Source: Algimonas ampicilliniresistens (GTDB taxonomy: Bacteria; Pseudomonadota; Alphaproteobacteria; Caulobacterales; Maricaulaceae). Taken from it: DNA of 64,000 bases. The stretch is from positions 124,001 to 188,000 of the forward strand of contig NZ_BSNK01000001.1 of assembly GCF_030159955.1 (NCBI RefSeq), given 5' to 3'. Under the pieces are notes generated by a model that did no database searches, had not been told where the DNA came from, and saw nothing but the letters and a program-made list of their open reading frames with translations. How positions within the stretch are numbered: the stretch's first letter is position 1; the number at the start of each line of letters is the position of its first letter. The translations under genes were made by a program, and so were the position numbers. Shown here piece by piece: positions 37,296-45,775 of the stretch.

Positions 37296-38438
37296 ATGAA
37301 CAGACGTCGGATATTGCAAACGGGCGCGGCCACGATTCTGATAGGTGGCAGCCTCTCCGCCTGTTCACGGCATTTGTCATCGACCCAGGTCTGGCGGGAT
37401 CTACCACAAGGCTATGATGATCCGCGCATGACGGCGCTTGCCAGCGCAATCCTCGCGCCATCGCCGCATAATCGGCAGCCATGGTTGATCGAGCTTGATT
37501 CAAACGATGGCATGACGCTTTATCCCGACCTGTCTCGGCTCTTGCCGCAGACGGATCCATTGAATCGCCAAATTGTGATCGGGCTGGGTGCCTTCATTGA
37601 GGCTCTGTCATTGGCAGCGGCGGATCAAAGCCGATCGCTTGGCGTTGTCGCATTTCCAGATGGCGCCGCTGAGGTTGGACTCGATGACCGTCCGATCGCA
37701 AAGTTTGTCTTAGGGGCCGTCGGGTCCGCTCAGCCTGATAACTTGTTTGCCGCCTTGCGGAATCGCCGGACGAACCGAATTCCATTTGCCGATCGTCCAG
37801 TGCCGAATGAGACGCTCGCCGCTATCGGAAATGTTCTCGCGTCCTCGTCAACCCTATGGGGGGCGACGAGCAATGCGCCTCAAACCGCTGCGCTGCGCGG
37901 GCATTGTGACGCGGGCTGGATAATCGAGATGACAACCCCGCGCACCCATCTGGAGAGTGTATCGCTGACCCGTATTGGCGGAGCGGAAGTTGACGCGAAT
38001 CCTGACGGTATCTCCCTGACTGGCCTCGGCATCGACCTCTATTCATCGCTCGGTCTGCTGACGCGCGACAAGATGAAAAACCCGGATGCGAGAGCCTTCA
38101 AAATGGCGAAGACATTCTATGCTGATCTGATCGACAGTGCGCGGTCTTTTGGTTGGCTGGTGACGTCAGATAATAGCCGTCAATCGCAGCTGGGTGCGGG
38201 GCGGGATTGGCTTCGCATCCATCTTGCCGCGACACAGGCTGGGATTGCGTTCCAGCCTTTTAGCCAGGTTTTGCAGGAATTCCCGGAAATGGCCGCACAG
38301 TTCTCAGCCGTCCATGAGCTACTATCCGTCGAAGCTCCGGCGCAGATCCAGGGCCTGTTCCGGCTTGGCTATGCGAAAAACCCTAAGCCATCTCCCCGCT
38401 GGCCGCTGCAGACTCGAGTCATTGAGGTTCCGGCATGA
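37296..38438 (+). CDS. Acg/nitroreductase-fold protein with twin-Arg lipoprotein-like signal
   Basis: Nitroreductase-like flavin fold of 380 aa. The start at 37296 is fixed by GGAGG four bases upstream and yields MNRRRILQTGAATILIGGSLSAC, a Tat-like signal ending in a lipobox. SPHNRQPW is the FMN-contacting motif, NRRTNRIPF follows, and FQPFSQVLQEFPEM is near the end. It resembles mycobacterial Acg proteins, whose function is debated (FMN storage or redox). It overlaps marR by ATGA (4 bp). Confidence 0.85.
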   Translation: MNRRRILQTGAATILIGGSLSACSRHLSSTQVWRDLPQGYDDPRMTALASAILAPSPHNRQPWLIELDSNDGMTLYPDLSRLLPQTDPLNRQIVIGLGAFIEALSLAAADQSRSLGVVAFPDGAAEVGLDDRPIAKFVLGAVGSAQPDNLFAALRNRRTNRIPFADRPVPNETLAAIGNVLASSSTLWGATSNAPQTAALRGHCDAGWIIEMTTPRTHLESVSLTRIGGAEVDANPDGISLTGLGIDLYSSLGLLTRDKMKNPDARAFKMAKTFYADLIDSARSFGWLVTSDNSRQSQLGAGRDWLRIHLAATQAGIAFQPFSQVLQEFPEMAAQFSAVHELLSVEAPAQIQGLFRLGYAKNPKPSPRWPLQTRVIEVPA

Positions 38439-38899
38439 GTGACCGTATCGTCTCCGACGCCGGATTGCCGTCCGATCATGCAGCCTTCAAGGCCATGGTT
38501 GAAATCGAGATGATCGCCAAACTAGCGACGCGCACCTTTGATGGTCTGTTGCACTCCGGCATGACCCGGGCGCAGTTCGGTGTGCTCAACCGACTCGCGC
38601 GGCTGGACGCTCGCGAGACCATTAGCGAACTGGCTGACATATTTGGTGTGTCGCAACCGACCATGTCGTCGACGGTCAAGAAACTGCTCGATAAACGGCT
38701 CGTCCGAACTGAAGGATCAGCCTCCGATGGCCGCAGAAAGGTTGTCCGCCTGACAGAAGCGGGAACGGATTTACGCGGTCGTGTAACCCAAAGTCTTGAG
38801 CCGCTTTTCGCTGAGGTCGAAGCTCAGCACGACTTGCTGGATTGGGACGCTCTGCTTGATCAGTTGGCCCTTGTCAGGGCCGCGTTCGAAGCGCGGTAG
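38435..38899 (+). CDS. MarR family transcriptional regulator
   Basis: Winged-helix dimeric repressor, 154 aa. TRAQFGVLNRLARLDARETISELADIFGVSQPTMSSTVKKLLDKRLVRTEGSASDGRRKVVRLTEAG contains the recognition helix and the wing (SDGRRK). Start overlaps the stop of the upstream nitroreductase gene, so the two are translationally coupled. It probably controls its own operon through the palindromes at 37255-37280 and responds to a small phenolic or oxidant; the ligand is unknown. Confidence 0.92.
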   Translation: MSDRIVSDAGLPSDHAAFKAMVEIEMIAKLATRTFDGLLHSGMTRAQFGVLNRLARLDARETISELADIFGVSQPTMSSTVKKLLDKRLVRTEGSASDGRRKVVRLTEAGTDLRGRVTQSLEPLFAEVEAQHDLLDWDALLDQLALVRAAFEAR

Positions 38900-38909
38900 C
38901 CTTCCGAGC

Positions 38910-39620
38910 CTAGGCATAGAGTGCGAAGAGTAGAATAGCCGCAAGACTGTTCCAGAACGCATGTGCAACGATGCAGGCTGTGAGCGTACGCCGCCATAGA
39001 TAGAGCAGTGTCAGGGTTATGCCCCCATAAATGCCGCTATCGACGACCCCCGCCCAGCCTTGATAGCCGTGCAGCGCGGCAAACAGGACCACCGTTGCGA
39101 TTGCCGCCGCGATCAAGGCCATACGACCCCCGCCTAATGTGCCTTTGAGTGTATTCAGGAAATGACCCCGGAAGAAAACTTCCTCAGTGGCGGCACCAGT
39201 CCATGCCAGAATTATGAACCCAACGACGCCCCATATTGTCGGGCCGATTTGGGCCAGATTAGTCGCTACGTCGGACCGTTCTGCACCGCCTGTGGCCGGG
39301 ATGATGACGGTGAACTGAATGAGGGCGAATACCAATGCCACAGCGGCGCCGATCAACGCCTCTTTAGGCCAGCCGTCCAAACGTAGCCCGACATCGCGTA
39401 GTCGAAGCCTTGCGATGCGAAGCGCTAAGGCAATGGCCAGCAAGCCAAATATGATCTGGATAATTCCGATCCAGGCAAAGTCGAAACCGGCTAAGTCGCC
39501 CGGGAGAAAGACGCTCGGTATGACGTTTGAGCCAACGGCTACGGCGAGATAGAGGACAAGTCCGACCAGAAGCGCCGCGAGATAGCGGCCCCGGCCGACA
39601 GTCTTAGGGTTTTCGGCCAT
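38910..39620 (-). CDS. CPBP family intramembrane glutamic endopeptidase
   Basis: Polytopic membrane protein of 236 aa related to Rce1/CPBP proteases. The catalytic motif is AATEEVFFRGHFLNTL, with later His motifs in AALHGYQGWAG and CIVAHAFWNSLAA. About seven hydrophobic segments. In bacteria such proteins mostly handle peptide or bacteriocin self-protection; the substrate here is unknown. It lies 24 bp downstream of alkB on the same strand. Confidence 0.88.
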   Translation of the reverse strand: MAENPKTVGRGRYLAALLVGLVLYLAVAVGSNVIPSVFLPGDLAGFDFAWIGIIQIIFGLLAIALALRIARLRLRDVGLRLDGWPKEALIGAAVALVFALIQFTVIIPATGGAERSDVATNLAQIGPTIWGVVGFIILAWTGAATEEVFFRGHFLNTLKGTLGGGRMALIAAAIATVVLFAALHGYQGWAGVVDSGIYGGITLTLLYLWRRTLTACIVAHAFWNSLAAILLFALYA

Positions 39621-39644
39621 GATATCCTTGTCCTTGCGGTGTCG

Positions 39645-40787
39645 CTAACGTGTCATGCCTTCGGCTATTGCCAGTTCCTTCGTCAAGACCCGGCTCATAT
39701 CCCCGTCGACATTGGCGAGTACGCGCGGGTCCATGACTTTGCGCCAGAGCGGCGGGACATAGGCGAGCAGATACATCATACCGTATCCGTACGGTAGGGT
39801 TGGCACATCGTCGAAGCTGCGCAGATATTGATAATGACGCGACGGATGCGCGTGATGGTCGCTATGCCGGGCGAGATTATAGCTGGTGATGTTGGTGACG
39901 AGGCTATTCGTGTTCCAGCTATGCTGTGGTCGCGCTGGGAGGTATTTTCCATCCGGGCGTTTGTCGCGCAGCAGACCATAATGGGCGAGATAGTTCTGGC
40001 TCGACAGGGCGGTCACGGAAATCACCATCGCGAGCAAAAGGTATGGTAGAACGCCGATCCCGAAAGTGGCAATCACAGCGCCCCAGATCACCAGTTGCAG
40101 CATGACGGTCTGGATCACTTCGTTCTTGAGCGACCATTTCGAATAGCCTTTTCGCGAGGCCCGCTTGCTTTCAATGCGCCAGCTGCGTTCCCACGCGCCG
40201 GGGATTTCGCGGGTCAGGAACGACCAATAGCTTTCGCCAAAGCGCGCTGTCGCGTGATCGCGTGGCGTCGACACATCGCTATGATGGCCCGTATTATGCT
40301 CAACCCGAAAGTGGCCGAGGAAGGAGGGGGCGAGCATGAGGAGCGCGACCCATTTGCTGACTTTGTCGGGCTTGTGACCGGTTTCGTGTGCGCTGTTGAT
40401 CGCAAAGGTCAGACCCCACCCATGACCGATGCCCAAGCCTAGATATGTCCATATTGACCAGTCGAACGTCACCGCGGCCCAGGCACCGATGAGCCACGTC
40501 AGATAGATCAACGGCAGCAGCCCATGCACCATATAGCGATAGAAAAGAGACTGGTCCGCTTCATCTTCCATCAGGCCGAGAATGTCGTTTTTATCATCGC
40601 CAACAAAGTGGTCGAGGATCGGCATGAGCCCGAAGATGATCACAGTGGTCAGCCAGACCCATGCGGGCGTGTCGAATGTGATCGCGAGCCAAAGACCCAA
40701 CAAAGGAAGGGTGGGGTAGGTCAAAGAGATTAGCCAGAGGTGGCGCTTAGGCGATGGGCGAGTATGCGTCGGGGCAGCGGCAGTCAT
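39645..40787 (-). CDS. alkB: alkane 1-monooxygenase (AlkB)
   Basis: Integral-membrane di-iron hydroxylase that oxidises the terminal carbon of alkanes, needing rubredoxin and a reductase. All hallmark motifs are present: HETGH (134-138), EHNTGHHSDVSTPRDHA (163-179), NYLAHYGL (265-272) and ARHSDHHAHPSRHYQYLRSF (306-324). 380 aa and about six membrane helices. AAGGATAAACC precedes the ATG. Two inverted-repeat operators lie directly upstream. No rubredoxin gene is in the window. Confidence 0.94.
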   Translation of the reverse strand: MTAAAPTHTRPSPKRHLWLISLTYPTLPLLGLWLAITFDTPAWVWLTTVIIFGLMPILDHFVGDDKNDILGLMEDEADQSLFYRYMVHGLLPLIYLTWLIGAWAAVTFDWSIWTYLGLGIGHGWGLTFAINSAHETGHKPDKVSKWVALLMLAPSFLGHFRVEHNTGHHSDVSTPRDHATARFGESYWSFLTREIPGAWERSWRIESKRASRKGYSKWSLKNEVIQTVMLQLVIWGAVIATFGIGVLPYLLLAMVISVTALSSQNYLAHYGLLRDKRPDGKYLPARPQHSWNTNSLVTNITSYNLARHSDHHAHPSRHYQYLRSFDDVPTLPYGYGMMYLLAYVPPLWRKVMDPRVLANVDGDMSRVLTKELAIAEGMTR

Positions 40788-40797
40788 GGTTTATCCT

Positions 40798-40840
40798 TAT
40801 TGATAGGCTCATCAATAATATAATTGATAACCTTGTCAAT
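40798..40840. promoter_or_regulatory. twin inverted-repeat operators upstream of alkB
   Basis: First repeat: TATTGAT (40798-40804) and ATCAATA (40811-40817), perfect arms. Second: ATTGATAAC and CTTGTCAAT (40823-40840), 9-bp arms with two mismatches. On the alkB strand the second contains TTGACA as -35, with TATTGA 16 bp on, so bound protein would cover the promoter. Resembles a TetR/MarR-type control region; no regulator gene is adjacent. Confidence 0.6.
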
Positions 40841-41469
40841 AGCTGTGGCATTAGGCCGTCTTTCGTCTTCCCCATACGCCCGCGTCCTACCGGGCATCGG
40901 GGCCGCGGCCAATGTCGCGGGAGTGTCGAGTGACACGAGCGCGGACGCCACCCATCGACGGATGACAAAGGAAATACCGTTTTACGACAGACGAACGTCC
41001 GCGCGCTCGGTCGGCGCACCCGATCAAAAGCGTCGTGTCTACCGACGGCCCACCATGAGCACACGCCGGGAGGAAGTTAGACGAAGACTGCGCTTTCGAC
41101 GCATCCCCGCCTGCCCCCTGCTTCGGAAGGGGCGCATCGGGCGGGTCTTACCGCTGCCGACTCGTTCGCGCTCCCGAACCATCATCAATCGCTTCGCCAG
41201 ATGGAGCCATGCACGCCGCATAAGATCGCACACCGCCCAGCCTACCAAACCCCGCCAAACTCCCAAGGGAGTCTGTTCTTCCCGAAAGCTATGCACTCTC
41301 TCGTGTCCGGAGCGGGTGAGGATAAGAAACCATGGAAATGATAAGCGGGGATGGATTGGGGTCAGTTTCTTTGAACTCACCTCTCACCCCCGTCATCACC
41401 CGGTTTATCCGGGTGATCTATCACCTCTCATCCGGCGTAGATGGAATGTGGTTTATGTGCCTGCGGTGA
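40841..41469. other. gene-free stretch between alkB and hemF
   Basis: About 630 bp without a convincing gene; open frames on both strands are Arg-rich and unlike neighbouring proteins. It holds several inverted repeats (40854-41050), a CCCGCC...GGGCGGG hairpin with a TTCG loop (~41106-41146), ACTCCC/GGGAGT (41259-41272), and the repeat-flanked hairpin at 41377-41430. SRP, RNase P and tmRNA signatures were searched for by eye and not found. Confidence 0.6.
41377..41430. repeat. perfect 9-bp hairpin flanked by 10-bp direct repeats (REP/MITE-like)
   Basis: ATCACCCGG (41395-41403), loop TTTAT, CCGGGTGAT (41409-41417). TCACCTCTCA occurs at 41377-41386 and again at 41421-41430, like a target duplication. 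It lies 40-90 bp downstream of hemF on that gene's strand. Similar GTCATCACCCGG...CCGGGTGAT elements are a common form of intergenic repeat in proteobacteria; no second copy was seen in this window. Confidence 0.55.
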
Positions 41470-42345
41470 TCACGGCCACTTCACGACAGGAGGCATGGAA
41501 CTCAGGATCGTTGCGACATTCCCGCCCGTTTTCAGACCGAAGGTCGTGCCCCGGTCCCAAAGTAGATTGAATTCGACATAGCGTCCGCGCAGGACCAGCT
41601 GTTCCTCACGTTCAGCGTCCGTCCACGGCTCATTCATACGGCCCCGCGCAATTGCGGAATAGGTCGACAGGAACGCTCGACCGACATCTTGTGTGAAGGC
41701 AAAATCATCGTCGAATGATCCGCTGTTCAAGCGGTCATAGAAAATACCGCCCGTCCCGCGCGGCTCGTCGCGGTGATGCAAATGGAAATATTCGTCGCAC
41801 CAGTCCTTGTAGCGATCATAATCTGCAACGGGGTGTGCCTTGCAGGGGGCTTTCATCCCAGCATGAAACGCCTTGGCGTCGGGATTGTGTTGCGTACGCT
41901 GCTCGCTCAGCGTTGGTGTCAGATCGCCGCCGCCGCCGAACCAGTCCTGCGTCGTGACAATGTAGCGCGTATTCATATGTACGGCGGGCACGCGTGGATT
42001 GTGCATGTGCGCGATCAGCGAGACGCCTGCCGCCCAGAAACTTGGATCGTTTGACGCGCCCGGTGTCTTGGCCGCCATTTCTGGAGTGAACTCACCTTTG
42101 ACGACACTAATATGGACGCCGCATTTTTCGAAAAAACGACCCCGCAGCATGCCACCGGTGCCGCCTCCGCCATTCTCAACCTTGCGCTGCCAATCTGTGT
42201 ATTCAAATTGGCCTGGTTCACCGGGGTAAATATCGTCAGGGGCGTCGCGTTCAATCTGTTCGAACTCGGCGCAGATTTGGTCGCGTAGGGTCCGGAACCA
42301 GGCTGCTGCCCGTGTTTTGCGGTCGTCCATCATATTAGCCGACAT
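41470..42345 (-). CDS. hemF: oxygen-dependent coproporphyrinogen III oxidase
   Basis: Converts coproporphyrinogen III to protoporphyrinogen IX with O2 in haem synthesis. Recognised by NGGGGTGGMLRGRFFEKCGVHISVVKGEF, HMHNPRVPAVHMNTRYI, WFGGGGDLTPT, RHRDEPRG-like HHRDEPRGTGGIFYD and YVEFNLLWDRGTTFGLKTGGNVATILSSMPP. About 291 aa. Starts at 42360, 42345 and 42333 are all possible; all sit at the stop of the upstream gene, indicating translational coupling. Fourth gene of the trmL operon. Confidence 0.93.
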   Translation of the reverse strand: MSANMMDDRKTRAAAWFRTLRDQICAEFEQIERDAPDDIYPGEPGQFEYTDWQRKVENGGGGTGGMLRGRFFEKCGVHISVVKGEFTPEMAAKTPGASNDPSFWAAGVSLIAHMHNPRVPAVHMNTRYIVTTQDWFGGGGDLTPTLSEQRTQHNPDAKAFHAGMKAPCKAHPVADYDRYKDWCDEYFHLHHRDEPRGTGGIFYDRLNSGSFDDDFAFTQDVGRAFLSTYSAIARGRMNEPWTDAEREEQLVLRGRYVEFNLLWDRGTTFGLKTGGNVATILSSMPPVVKWP

Positions 42346-42802
42346 CGGTGAAGTGCCCATGAATACAAAGCCAGTGGCCGTTTTCTTTTACGAAGATGCG
42401 GGTCGACTTGCCTTGGCTGGTAAAGCGCTCACCGGCCTTGGCACCAGTCGTGTAAATCCCGCTATCCGACCAATAATAGGTTATCCAAGCCGTATCGCCG
42501 CGCACCGTGACTTGCGGTTGATGCATGAAGGTCCGGACGTTTTTCACCCGGCCGAGGTAATCTGTATAGCTTGCGCGTTCGAGCGCTTTGCCCGTCTGCA
42601 GATAGATATCGCCTTCGCCGAATAGCGTATAATCGTCATGGATGTGGGTCAGGTAAGCGTCGACATCGCCGGCTTCGACGGCAGACCACATCGCGACGAC
42701 ACTATCCTTGATGGCTTGATGGTCAGCTGCGTCGTCGGCCCGGGCAGAGGCGGCACTCAACCCCAGAACCGCGCAGAAAAGGATTGTAAAGATAAGTCTC
42801 AT
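42335..42802 (-). CDS. exported NTF2-like (DUF4440/SnoaL) protein
   Basis: Cone-shaped NTF2-like fold of 155 aa with a signal peptide (MRLIFTILFCAVLGLSAASARADD). VVAMWSAVEAGDVDAYLTHIHDDYTLFGEGD and the strands VTVRGDTAWITYYWS, KSTRIFVKENGHWLCIHGHFT fit the fold. Such proteins bind small hydrophobic ligands or act as isomerases; no catalytic residues can be assigned. Starts within the ATGA overlap with the upstream gene. Confidence 0.82.
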   Translation of the reverse strand: MRLIFTILFCAVLGLSAASARADDAADHQAIKDSVVAMWSAVEAGDVDAYLTHIHDDYTLFGEGDIYLQTGKALERASYTDYLGRVKNVRTFMHQPQVTVRGDTAWITYYWSDSGIYTTGAKAGERFTSQGKSTRIFVKENGHWLCIHGHFTDVG

Positions 42803-43209
42803 GATTGGGCGGCTTTCATCTTGGCGAGCATCTCGCCCATTTGGCGGTGTACCATATTCACAGCTTTTAAAGGCCGGATCATGACCTTGAAATCAGTAAT
42901 CAGGCCGTCTTCGTCGAATGTGATCATATCGATGCCATTGACCGCAATGCCGTCCATTTCAGTTTGGAACTCTAGCACCGCATGGGTGCCGTCCACGACC
43001 TCGCGTAAATATTTAAAACTGTCATTGCCGAGCGTTGAATTGGCCGCCCAGAGATAGGCGAAAGTTATCTGTTTGCCGCGCTGCGGCGTGTGCACGACCG
43101 GCGAGTGGAAAGTGACATCATCATGGAGCAAGGCGTTGAGCCCTGCTGGGGTCGGCGTGTCCGTATAAGCATGCCAACGGGCGATGGGGTGGGGTGTGCG
43201 ATCTGTCAT
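42799..43209 (-). CDS. NTF2-like (SnoaL) protein
   Basis: Cytoplasmic NTF2-fold protein of 136 aa. WHAYTDTPTPAGLNALLHDDVTFHSPVVHTPQRGKQITFAYLWAA, DGTHAVLEFQTEMDGIAVNGIDMITFDEDGLITDFKVMIRPLKAVNMVH is the SnoaL-like pattern. No signal peptide, unlike its downstream neighbour, so the pair may split between cytoplasm and periplasm. Overlaps trmL by 4 bp at its start and the next NTF2 gene by 4 bp at its end. Confidence 0.83.
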   Translation of the reverse strand: MTDRTPHPIARWHAYTDTPTPAGLNALLHDDVTFHSPVVHTPQRGKQITFAYLWAANSTLGNDSFKYLREVVDGTHAVLEFQTEMDGIAVNGIDMITFDEDGLITDFKVMIRPLKAVNMVHRQMGEMLAKMKAAQS

Positions 43210-43655
43210 GAGACGCTCTTAGACAGGCCGTCCGTTTGGCGTAAAGCTTCGAACAATGCGATAGCCACACTATTAGACAGATTGAGTGACCGGCCTCTAA
43301 TAGGGATAGAGACGCGTAAGTCGCACGCATCGTGAACACTCTGTGGTACCCCAGCGCTCTCATTCCCAAAAATCAAATGATCGCCCGCAGCGAATCGGAA
43401 GGCCTCCAGACTTTCCGTCCCGCCCGTTGTGAACAGAATATGCCGGGCAGGGGTCTCCGAATAAGATTCCCAATTCGGATGACGCGTCAGCGACACATCG
43501 CGCCCGTAATCCATCGCTGCGCGACGGACATCCTTCGTTGCTAAAGGGAAGCCGAGCGGCTCGATCACTGAAACTGGCACGTCAAAACAGGCTGCCGAGC
43601 GCAGAATATTGCCGAAGTTGGCCGCGATGCCGGGTTGGAAGAGGACGATTCGCAT
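43206..43655 (-). CDS. trmL: tRNA (cytidine/uridine-34-2'-O)-methyltransferase
   Basis: SPOUT methyltransferase that methylates the wobble ribose of certain leucine tRNAs. The start at 43655 gives MRIVLFQPGIAANFGNILRSAACF, the family N-terminus; the longer frame upstream is not conserved. SAM knot motifs: HLIFGNESAGVPQSVHDACD and IPIRGRSLNLSNSVAIALFEALRQ. 149 aa. First gene of a minus-strand operon through hemF, with 4-bp overlaps. Confidence 0.92.
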   Translation of the reverse strand: MRIVLFQPGIAANFGNILRSAACFDVPVSVIEPLGFPLATKDVRRAAMDYGRDVSLTRHPNWESYSETPARHILFTTGGTESLEAFRFAAGDHLIFGNESAGVPQSVHDACDLRVSIPIRGRSLNLSNSVAIALFEALRQTDGLSKSVS

Positions 43656-43873
43656 AATAGCCCGCATAGCAGCTCTCGCAGCGGGGCCTAGACAGGGCTC
43701 CAGTTGCAAGCCATTTGCAATCAACTGCATTCCACCTGTGGCGAAGTCACAAATTGCGTCGGATTGACGCCATTGTCGGCTGGTCATCGTGATTATATGA
43801 CGTTAGAGAGCCCGCGCGAGGGGACCGTTGATCTGGTTCTTGCGCGCTATGGGATTGAATAGAGGTTGAACCG

Positions 43874-44431
43874 ATGGCCGAGACTGGCTTGATCCATCAC
43901 GACGATATCGTTGACGACGGTAAGCGCGATTTCATCTTTCTGGCGGCAGGTGCTGCGGGGGCTTTGGGCGCTGCGTCTATTGTCTGGCCGTTACTGGCGC
44001 AGATGGGCAAGGCGGCGGATACGCTGGCCTTGGGCTCGATTGATATTGATGTTGGCAAGATCGGCGAAGGTGAGCAGCTCAAAGTACTATGGCGCGGCGC
44101 GCCCGTCTTTGTTCGTCACCGTACGGCTGCGGAAATTGCTGAAGCTGAAGACGTAAATATCGATATTCTACCAGATCCCGCCACGGATGATTCCCGCCTT
44201 GTGCCGGGGCCCGACGGCAATCTGAAGCCACAATATCTGGTCATGGTCGGCGTTTGCACACACTTTGGGTGTGTGCCCGTCGGTGAAGCCGGCGATTATG
44301 ATGGCTGGTACTGCCCATGCCATGGCAGCCATTACGATACGTCCGGACGTATTCGTAAGGGACCGGCACCGAGGAACCTCGTTGTGCCGCCTTACGCATA
44401 TACTTCCGATACAGTCATCAAGGTCGGTTAA
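43874..44431 (+). CDS. petA: ubiquinol-cytochrome c reductase Rieske iron-sulphur subunit
   Basis: Rieske [2Fe-2S] protein of the bc1 complex, 185 aa. A single N-terminal membrane helix ([25 protein letters not shown]) anchors the periplasmic cluster domain. The ligands are in CTHFGCVPV and CPCHGSHYD. First gene of petABC. The gap upstream (43656-43873) carries its promoter and a possible 21-codon reading frame (43797-43862) ending 11 bp before the start. Confidence 0.97.
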   Translation: MAETGLIHHDDIVDDGKRDFIFLAAGAAGALGAASIVWPLLAQMGKAADTLALGSIDIDVGKIGEGEQLKVLWRGAPVFVRHRTAAEIAEAEDVNIDILPDPATDDSRLVPGPDGNLKPQYLVMVGVCTHFGCVPVGEAGDYDGWYCPCHGSHYDTSGRIRKGPAPRNLVVPPYAYTSDTVIKVG

Positions 44432-44454
44432 CGGGCCAGAGAAGAGACAAGACG

Positions 44455-45732
44455 ATGAGCGGACATTCCACTTACGAACCGAAATGGGCAGCGGCCCGCT
44501 GGATGGACCAGCGCTTGCCGATCGTGCGCATGGGCGCGGACTTCATCATGATGCCGACGCCGCGCAATCTGAACTATTGGTGGACCTTTGGCGGCATTCT
44601 GTTGCTCTGCTTGGTCATTCAAATTGTCACCGGCGTCATTCTGGGCATGCATTATGTGGCGCATGTCGACCATGCATTTGACTCCGTTCAGCGTATTCGC
44701 CGCGATGTGCCTTATGGCTGGTTGATGCAAAGCACCCACGCTGTTGGGGCCTCCATGTTCTTCCTTGCCGTCTATATGCACATGTTCAGGGGGCTATATT
44801 ACGGCTCCTACAAAGCTCCGCGTGAGGTGCTCTGGATCATTGGCTGCCTGATCTATCTGGTAATGATGGCGACCGCCTTCCTTGGCTACACATTGCCTTG
44901 GGGTCAGATGTCCTTCTGGGGTGCGACTGTGATTACGGGCTTCTTTGGGGCCGTTCCAGTCGTTGGTGAAAGCCTGCAGCAATGGCTGCTGGGTGGTTAT
45001 GCCGTCGATAATGCCACGCTGAACCGCTTCTACTCGCTACATTATCTTCTGCCCTTCATCATTGCCGCCCTATCGGGTCTGCATGTTTGGGCGCTGCATG
45101 TAACGGGGTCGTCTAACCCGATTGGCGTGTCCAATAAGGTCAAGACTGACACACTGCCCTTCCACCCGTATTTTACGGTGAAGGATATGTTCGCGGTGGC
45201 GGTCTTCCTGATGATCTTCGCCTTCTTCCTCTTCTATCTGCCGGATGCGCTTGGCCACGCTGACAACTACATCAAGGCTGACCCGCTTAAGACACCGCCG
45301 CACATTGTGCCCGAATGGTATTTCCTCCCATTCTACGCCATCCTGCGGGCTGTGCCGGACAAGCTGGCCGGGATCCTATTGATGATCGGTGCGATTGCTG
45401 TTCTGTTCGTGCTGCCTTGGTTGGATACATCGAAAGTCCGGTCCATGCGCTTCCGCCCAATCGCGCGCTGGTTCTTCTTCATCTTCGTCTTCTTCTGCTT
45501 CATCCTAGGTTGGTGCGGTGCGGAAACGCCGGATGATGAAGCCTTCCTCGGTCTGTCCTTCTACCGACTGAGCCAGATTTCGACGCTCTATTACTTCGCC
45601 TATTTCCTCGTGATCTTGCCGATCCTAGGATTAATTGAAGATCCGAAGGAGCGACCAGCTTCCATTACGCAGTCGATTCTCGACTATGGCGATAAGCCTG
45701 AACCCGAAAAGGTCCTCGCGCCCGCCGAATAG
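44455..45732 (+). CDS. petB: cytochrome b of the bc1 complex
   Basis: Eight-helix dihaem subunit holding the Qo and Qi quinone sites; 425 aa, the full-length (unsplit) proteobacterial form. Haem-ligand His pairs lie in [37 protein letters not shown] and the later helix around [28 protein letters not shown]. The Qo-site motif is [18 protein letters not shown]. 23 bp after petA. Confidence 0.97.
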   Translation: MSGHSTYEPKWAAARWMDQRLPIVRMGADFIMMPTPRNLNYWWTFGGILLLCLVIQIVTGVILGMHYVAHVDHAFDSVQRIRRDVPYGWLMQSTHAVGASMFFLAVYMHMFRGLYYGSYKAPREVLWIIGCLIYLVMMATAFLGYTLPWGQMSFWGATVITGFFGAVPVVGESLQQWLLGGYAVDNATLNRFYSLHYLLPFIIAALSGLHVWALHVTGSSNPIGVSNKVKTDTLPFHPYFTVKDMFAVAVFLMIFAFFLFYLPDALGHADNYIKADPLKTPPHIVPEWYFLPFYAILRAVPDKLAGILLMIGAIAVLFVLPWLDTSKVRSMRFRPIARWFFFIFVFFCFILGWCGAETPDDEAFLGLSFYRLSQISTLYYFAYFLVILPILGLIEDPKERPASITQSILDYGDKPEPEKVLAPAE

Positions 45733-45775
45733 GCGCGCAGACCTCACCGACGAGAAAGCGGGAAAGACGCAAGAC

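Noticed and set aside
41039-41380. 113-codon minus-strand frame downstream of hemF
   Set aside because: Arg-rich translation without domain features or ribosome-binding site; looks like open frame in GC-rich non-coding DNA.
40841-41469. tmRNA or RNase P RNA in the gene-free stretch
   Set aside because: No tag peptide ending in Ala-Ala plus stop, no T-loop, and no GAGGAAAGTCC or ACAGAAA motifs on either strand.
40824-41570. 248-codon plus-strand reading frame upstream of and into hemF
   Set aside because: Very Arg-rich, no family features, and runs antisense into the certain hemF gene.
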